From Talinum fruticosum (Eukaryota > Streptophyta > Magnoliopsida > Caryophyllales > Talinaceae), in the NCBI GenBank assembly GCA_021018815.1, contig JAITYX010000151.1:345183-409182 (forward strand): a DNA stretch of 64,000 bases. The letters are read 5' to 3'. Every line of letters begins with the position of its first letter. Within the stretch, counting starts at the first letter, position 1. Position numbers and translations under genes: made by a program. Of the stretch, positions 58,641 through 64,000 are shown piece by piece. The notes beneath the pieces were generated by a model that saw only the letters and a program-made list of their open reading frames with translations, did no database searches and was not told the origin of the DNA.

Positions 58641-60450
58641 CCTAAGGTCATTAGAAATTCTAATCCAAATCCATCCTATACGAGTTCATGACAATTCAAG
58701 GAAAGACGTAGTTAGTAATGATCAACCTAGCACAAAATGAAGATCATGTCCCTACCTTCAATGATGATCAAGGAGAAGATTTAGATTCATCCGACTCAAA
58801 AACTACCAAGTCGGAGGTACCGGAAGAGCCTCGGTTAAGGCGATCCACCAAAGAAAGACGATTGTCCATAAGATATAACCCAAACGAGTATACAAGTCTT
58901 GTAAATGAGGGCGAGCCTCGGAGTTATGGCGTAGCTACGAAATATAAAGTCGAATGGTTGAAGGCCATGCAAGAAGAAATGCAATCCTTGTATGAGAATC
59001 ATACTTACGATCTTGTGGAGCTACCCAAAGGAAGAAGAGCCTCGAAAACAAATGGGTTTACAAGCTCAAGATTGAAGAAGATAATCCAAAACCGAGGTAC
59101 AAAACCCGACCGGTAGTAAAAGGGTCTAATCGGAAGAAAGGAATTTATGTTAAGAAATATTTTCTCCACTCGGTAAAGATGTCATCCATCCGAGTTATTC
59201 TTGGTCTAGCTGCCAATATAGACTTGGATATTGAACAACTAGATGTCAAAACAACGTTTCTACATGGCGACCTAGAGGAAGAAATTTACATGGAGCTACC
59301 GGAAGGCTTTGAAGTTGCAGGGAAAGAAACTTTGGTTTGCCAACTCAAAAAGAGTCTATATGGTCTAAAATAGGCGCCGAGACAAGTAGTATAAAAAGTT
59401 TGACTCATTCATGGTTGAGCATGATTTCAAGACACTTGCAGTTCATTGTCTTTGGAAAGAAAGATGCCAATGGTGAGTTTATTATTGTGTCTGCTCTATG
59501 TCGATGACATGTTGGTTGTTGGGCATGAACCAAAGAAAATTGCTGCTTTGAAAAAGGTGTTGAGCAAGTCATTTTCCATGAAAGAATTGGGATCAACAAA
59601 GTAGATCCTTGGGATGAAAATAACTCGAGACTCGATCAAAGAAGTTATTGTGGCAATCCCAATAGAAGTATGTTGAAAAATTATCGAAAAGATTCAACAT
59701 GCACAAGGCCAAGCCTCGTTAGCACACTCGCTTGCCGGACATTTTAAGCTAACAACGAACCAAAGTCCGACAAGTGAGAAAGAAAAGGCAGAGATGAAAA
59801 ATATCCCATATTCATTAGTTGTTGGCAGTCTTATGTATGCCATGATATTCTACCGATATTGCCTATGTCGTGGGTGCTATAAGTCGTTTCTTAGAACACT
59901 CGGTTAGTAGTAAAATGGATACTACAATATCTAAGGGGAACAAGTAAAAAGTGTTTATGCTTTGGCAAAGGAAAGCCCATGCTAAAGGGGTACATGGATG
60001 CTGATATGGCTGATGACATCGATTCGAGAAAATCAACATCAGGCTATCCGACTACTTTTGCGAGAGGGACTGTTTCTTGGCAATCAAAGCTCCAAAATGT
60101 GTGGCTTTGTCGACCAATGAGGCCGAGTATATTGCAGCTACTGAAGCGTGTAAGGAAATTTTATGGATGAAAAATTTCTTACTCGAATTGGGTCATGAGC
60201 AAGAAAATATGCGCTACGATGTGATAACCAAAGTGTTGTACATCTAGCCAAAAATACCACTTTTCACTCCCATTTGAAACATATTGTTGTTCGCTACAAT
60301 TGGATTAGGGAGGTGTTGGAAGATAAACTCCTATAGCTTGAGAAAGTTTATACCGATGAAAATTGGTCCGACATGATGACCAAAATAATATTGACCAAAA
60401 AGTTCGAAAACTGTTGTAGAGGTGTCGGTGTGGTGCCCCCGATTAAGTTG
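58641..60450 (+). pseudogene. E7 reverse transcriptase and RNase H
   Basis: The linker PRLRRSTKERRLSIRYNPNEYTSL (58820-58900) is followed by RT: KAMQEEMQSLYENHTYDLVELPKGRRA, ANIDLDIEQLDVKTTFLHGDLEEEIYMELPEGFEV (first Asp in QLDVKTTF) and LLYVDDMLVVGH with YVDD at 59497-59508. RNase H shows MDADMADDIDSRKSTSGY (59982-60035). A TAG replaces the Gln of YGLKQAP near 59370, with more frameshifts. Confidence 0.82.
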
Positions 60451-60462
60451 GGAAGGGGAGAT
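60451..60462 (+). other. E7 polypurine tract
   Basis: ggaaggggagat lies one base before the 3' LTR. Confidence 0.8.
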
Positions 60463-60463
60463 T

Positions 60464-61048
60464 TGTTAGGTTCGCTCCATAATTGGTGGGACCCACAACA
60501 TGTAAAAAAAAAAGGTTACAAACAAAGTCATGATGCAACCGTGAGGATTTGAAGGTTTGAGAAAATTTTTCAAGATCATTTATTCCCATCTCGGTTCTTT
60601 TTGACAAAGCTAATCATGCGAAGATAAAAAGTCAAGTTGCTATGCAAATTTCTCCTAGCTGCACTTAGATGAGGACGGTGTAATTGAAATCATTTCAATT
60701 ACTTCGAGTCCCTTTTATTCTATACATACTAGAGTTTTAACGGAGAGTTGGAGCATGCAAGTAGTAAGCAAGCAAGCAAAATCCAAGTGAGAGAATCACT
60801 TGAATGTTGAGTATACACCACCAAAAATAAGTGAGGCAGTTCCATCAAAAATTGGTGAGATTAATTTTGTATTCTATCCCAAGTGGGTGAGGTATTTACC
60901 GTAAACCGTCTAATTTATTTAAAGGAGATATTGTTGTAATCCTACTATTCAAATTGTAGAAGTACATTTTTCGGACCAACGGTCTTGTGGTTTTTCCCTT
61001 CGTCTTGGAGGGTTTTTCACGTAAAAATTCATGTGTTTCCATCTATCA
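60464..61048 (+). repeat. E7 3' LTR
   Basis: It runs from tgttaggttcgctcc to ccatctatca, 585 bp. It matches 55930-56506 with scattered differences and short indels. Confidence 0.9.
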
Positions 61049-61842
61049 TATTTTCATAATTTTATAACTCATCTTAAATTACAAAAAAGGGAAAATGGTT
61101 TGCTTCCACTATACCGACCCGCCTTTTTCCAACAGAAAGAAATATTTGGAGAAAAATTTTGGAACAAAAAAAAGGAAAAGTAAATTTTTTTCTTTACGTT
61201 GGTTCGAAGAAAAGTAACAACAAAAATAATGCAAAAGAGAAAAGGAAAAATATAAATAGACAAATATATGGATTATCATATCTCGACTCTCTCATTTGTC
61301 AATCTTGTCAGAGCACTTTGACAGAGCACCAGAGTGCAGTATTTTTTCTATGGCTTCCCTTCTTGAATGGTAGATTACCAGCATTTTTCCAATAAATTAA
61401 TTAAAATATGAAACTCAAATAGATCATCAAATTTCGCAAACCCAGTTACTTGATTAAGAGAGAGAGAAAGGGACAGAAACAGAGAGAGAGAGAGAGAGAA
61501 GACTATAAATGCAGCAATTTTCGGCTTCAAAACCTGATTAAATCTATGTTTTCAGCTATGGTTCGATGAAGATTGAAGAAGATAAAAGGATTGGATTGGA
61601 GTTTAGAGAGGAAAACCTTGTGAACGGTGTGTAAGTTGAGATATCACGCTTTATAATTTTTCCCAATTTTCCTCAAGGTTTTGGATGGAAAGTTAGAGTC
61701 CTTAAATTTGGTAAATTTTGGTCCAACTTTTTGTATTTACTTTTTTTTCCTAATACTCTTCAATTCACACAAAGGAAAAAAAAAAAAAAACCTACTTTCC
61801 TAGTTTTTTTTCTTTTCATCATATTTTCCACAAATTAAATAG
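61049..61842. other. AT-rich stretch with a possible promoter and exon 1
   Basis: A GA run (61457-61500) is followed by actataaatgcag at 61501-61513 and then about 115 bases ending in ggtgt|gtaagt, which looks like a splice donor at 61631. A pyrimidine-rich tract and an AG near 61842 could be an acceptor. This fits the 5' end of a small host gene but nothing proves it. Confidence 0.2.
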
Positions 61843-62130
61843 AACGTCAATGTATACGTTTATAACAAATGAGTGATATCTAAGTATAAGAGTAGACTGG
61901 CAAGGATGTCAATTGAGGAGAACATCAGGGAAGTGATTGCACGGGAAGAAGCATTGAAGTTTTCAGCACTGGAAAATGTAGAGATTATTATGAGACACAA
62001 GGAGCCATTAAACAGACAAATCCTACATTGTGTGAATAGCATGGAGGAATGTGGCCCATCTTACCCATGTTGCGGAAGCCTCATTTGCACTTTCCGTTTG
62101 TCTAAATTTGGATTCTTTTGTTCTGATTGA
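61843..62130 (+). other. Candidate host exon of unknown function
   Basis: An open frame at 61873-62127 encodes a charged helical stretch (ARMSIEENIREVIAREEALKFSALENVEIIMRHKEPLNRQ) followed by a Cys-rich end (NSMEECGPSYPCCGSLIC). It has the codon composition of real coding sequence more than its surroundings do. I do not recognise the family. It may be a gene fragment captured between repeats. From 62131 to 62480 nothing is seen. Confidence 0.2.
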
Positions 62131-62479
62131 AGATGAGGCTCACTCAAACGAACATAATATCGAACTTCTTATACTATATATCTTGGATGGTCTATCCATG
62201 TTATATATAAATTATGGTTCCCGTGCTATGCAATTGCATCAATAAAATTCTCTGTTATTATATGCAATTTAGTGTTACACTCAATGACGCATCTGATTTT
62301 GCCCTGTACTTTTTTGAAGTAGCTAATTATATAGCATCTATCTAAGAAAAAGGATTCTCACTAGGAAACTAATTAGATACTTTCATAAATTTTTTTGTCC
62401 GAATTTTAAACTTAGATATAGAAACATGCACAAAGTAGGGGGTGGGGAATGAGTTTCATCTATAAGATTATATGCGATG

Positions 62480-63030
62480 TTTGGCTCGATGCATAATAAT
62501 TAAACCGATCAATTCGGGTTGGCGGTTAAATGCTGGTCAGGTATATTTCGGGTTCGGGTAAAATACGGGCTGTCGTATATTAAGTTATACTTGTTTCGGG
62601 TCAACCGAACGGGTCGCGAGCGCCTTTTTATCAGCTATTTTTGTTTTTTTAATCATAAGAATACAACATATTTTTTGGTTAAAATTGGCCATTATTTTAT
62701 GAAAAAGTATAGTATTTGTATTTTTTAAAAATAATGTTAAAATATTCAAAACTTTCATTATGATATTTGTGTGAAGACCATATTGAGTCGAGCATCTTGA
62801 CCGCTAAACTCGTTTAAATAAGGCCAATGATGTGTTGAATAACAATAACTTGTTATGTTAATGATTCATTTAAGCTTTATTTATTTATTTCACCTCTTCC
62901 ATTATAATAAGGAGATTTATATGCATATTTACTGCATTTTAAAACATATTGAGAAATGGTTGGCCTGGATAGGCTCAACCGACCCATTTTATTCGCCAAT
63001 AAAAATTTGACTCGCTTTTAACCCAACACA
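62480..63030. repeat. Possible decayed DNA-transposon (hAT-like) repeat
   Basis: The left part (ttcgggttggcggttaaa.., ttcgggttcgggtaaaatacggg) and the right part (ggctcaaccgacccattttattcgcc..cttttaacccaacac) are roughly inverted and rich in cgggt/acccg. Plant non-autonomous hAT repeats often have such ends. Precise termini and a duplication are not found. Confidence 0.3.
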
Positions 63031-63385
63031 TTGACCGTTCTAGGCACTATGATTCAAGTACAACTAAAATGATTTCAAATACATGAAAATTGAGATTTAT
63101 AATAAATTAAAATTATTATTTTAATTAAAACATCAAAATTTTACATCATTATAGTAATATTATCTACAAAACAAAAGTATATTATTTAAGATGTGACTAG
63201 ATATATTTACTTCACCAAAAATACAACAATATAAGTTGCGCATTTTTGCTATTTTAATATATCACACCATTTGAATCGATACATATTTTATTGAAATTAA
63301 CTATGTATAATTTCCATATATAATAGTTGGTTTTAAAGCTTTCGGTTTAAGGACTCTTCTTGCTCTCGAGCTCTCAAGCTCGGCT

Positions 63386-64000
63386 ATGGCAGGGGCAAGC
63401 GGGGTCGACCGAAAGGGCAAACACACATATCTAGCTCGACTAGAACAAGATCTGCGAATCGATCTCAAAATAATTCCAGCAATCAAATCAACTCCAAGAC
63501 AAGGAAATCTGGAAAATCCAATGCAACAATGCATCGCAATCGAAAAGGAACCCGGAAACCGTAAAGACATTGAATCTGGAAATCGGTAATCCATGACAGA
63601 AGAGAGCTTGCATCAACCTCGTGTAAGCTCATATGCCTCATTGGTAAACCCGAAGAAGGCAATACCCTACAATTTGTACCAGCAATGGAAGTTAATGGTT
63701 CAAGATGTGCAAATTTGGCAAAAGAGGATATAGAGGGAAGCGAAATACTGGAGCACTCGTGATCCTATGTTGCGTGCTCGGATCTAATCCACCATTTGAA
63801 GTGATTGATGCCTTCGTTCGAAGGATGTGGAAAGCACAAATAATTGAGAAAGTTGCAGTAGTAAGAAATGGGCTCTTTATTGTACGATTCTCAACACAAC
63901 AAGATAAAGAGGTAGTACTAAGCAAGGGTATGTATTTTTTTGATAAGAAGCATTTCATTGTCAAGCCATGGAATGCTGAATTAAACATAAATATGAATGC
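63386..64000 (+). pseudogene. LINE ORF1 with DUF4283-like domain, start only
   Basis: A frame from 63386 (MAGASGVDRKGKH, 67 codons) stops at 63589. Coding continues in shifted frames: RVSSYASLVNP (about 63620-63650), YNLYQQWKLMVQDVQ, and from about 63770 CVLGSNPPFEVIDAFVRRMWKAQIIEKVAVVRNGLFIVRFSTQQDKEVVLSKGMYFFDKKHFIVKPWNAE. The last block matches the DUF4283 pattern found in plant L1-type LINE ORF1 proteins, which bind RNA. It is frameshifted and runs off the window end, so an endonuclease/RT ORF may follow. Confidence 0.7.

Larger units (their letters stand above)
55930..61048 (+). mobile_element. E7: Tork/Tnt1-like Ty1-copia element
   Basis: The 5' LTR is 55930-56506 and the 3' LTR is 60464-61048, with gag, PR, IN, RT and RNase H between them and a PPT at 60451-60462. 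It is about 5.1 kb, normal for the Tork lineage and unlike the Sirevirus family here. No clear target duplication is visible (gaaag left, tattt right). The RT text (TFLHGDLEEEIYMELPEGFEV..LVCQLKKSLYGLK) is Tnt1-like. Confidence 0.88.

Noticed and set aside
1..64000. CRISPR array, tRNA or rRNA genes
   Set aside because: No spaced short repeats of CRISPR type and no tRNA or rRNA folds or conserved boxes were noticed; PBS sites are only tRNA complements.

Overview
This window is a nested block of plant LTR retrotransposons from a flowering plant, probably a eudicot. I see no intact host gene, no structural RNA and no CRISPR. Plant origin is shown by Ty1-copia elements with an initiator-Met primer-binding site, a Ty3-gypsy element with a tRNA-Asp-type primer-binding site, a LINE ORF1 with a DUF4283-like domain, and LTR promoters with plant-type TATA boxes. 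Every retroelement gene is broken by frameshifts or stops. The species cannot be named from the sequence.

The dominant family is a Sirevirus-like copia element with LTRs of about 1.5 kb starting TGAAG and ending CTTCA. It has gag with a CCHC knuckle and coiled coil, PR, IN, RT, RNase H, and a third ORF after pol in the env-like position. Copies are: E1 (4436-23317, minus, both LTRs, duplication AACTC); E2 (13925-19940, minus, inside the E1 protease); a solo LTR with duplication AACAT inside the E1 RT (10264-11754); fragment E5 (25490-27205, minus); fragment E6 (27206-31585, plus) with its own solo LTR (27867-29429); a solo LTR at 33733-35304; and E3 (39473-51453, plus, 5' end lost).

A second family is a 3.1 kb TG...CA unit that looks like a long gypsy solo LTR. 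Copy A (1-2889) sits in a copia LTR, copy B (31586-33732) in the E6 third ORF, and copy C (46630-49727, duplication GCTCT) in the E3 tail. E1 itself inserted into the 3' untranslated tandem repeats of a Tat-type gypsy element, whose PPT and 3' LTR follow at 24271-25341. A broken Athila-like gypsy element (gag, PR, RT, tRNA-Asp PBS) lies at 35305-39472 on the minus strand.

From 51454 the DNA is AT-rich and lower in repeats. It holds an old copia LTR (about 53160-55092) carrying a MITE-like insert, an (AT)34 tract, a separate Tork/Tnt1-like copia element E7 (55930-61048) with both LTRs, a doubtful host exon near 61.9 kb, and the start of a decayed LINE ORF1 (63386 to the window end).

The points most worth a second look are the conserved third ORF and the PPT-like motif behind it, the 880-bp duplication of its start in E1, the layered insertion history, junctions left by ectopic recombination, and repeated small changes at CAG/CTG trinucleotides that account for several frameshifts and may be partly sequencing error.
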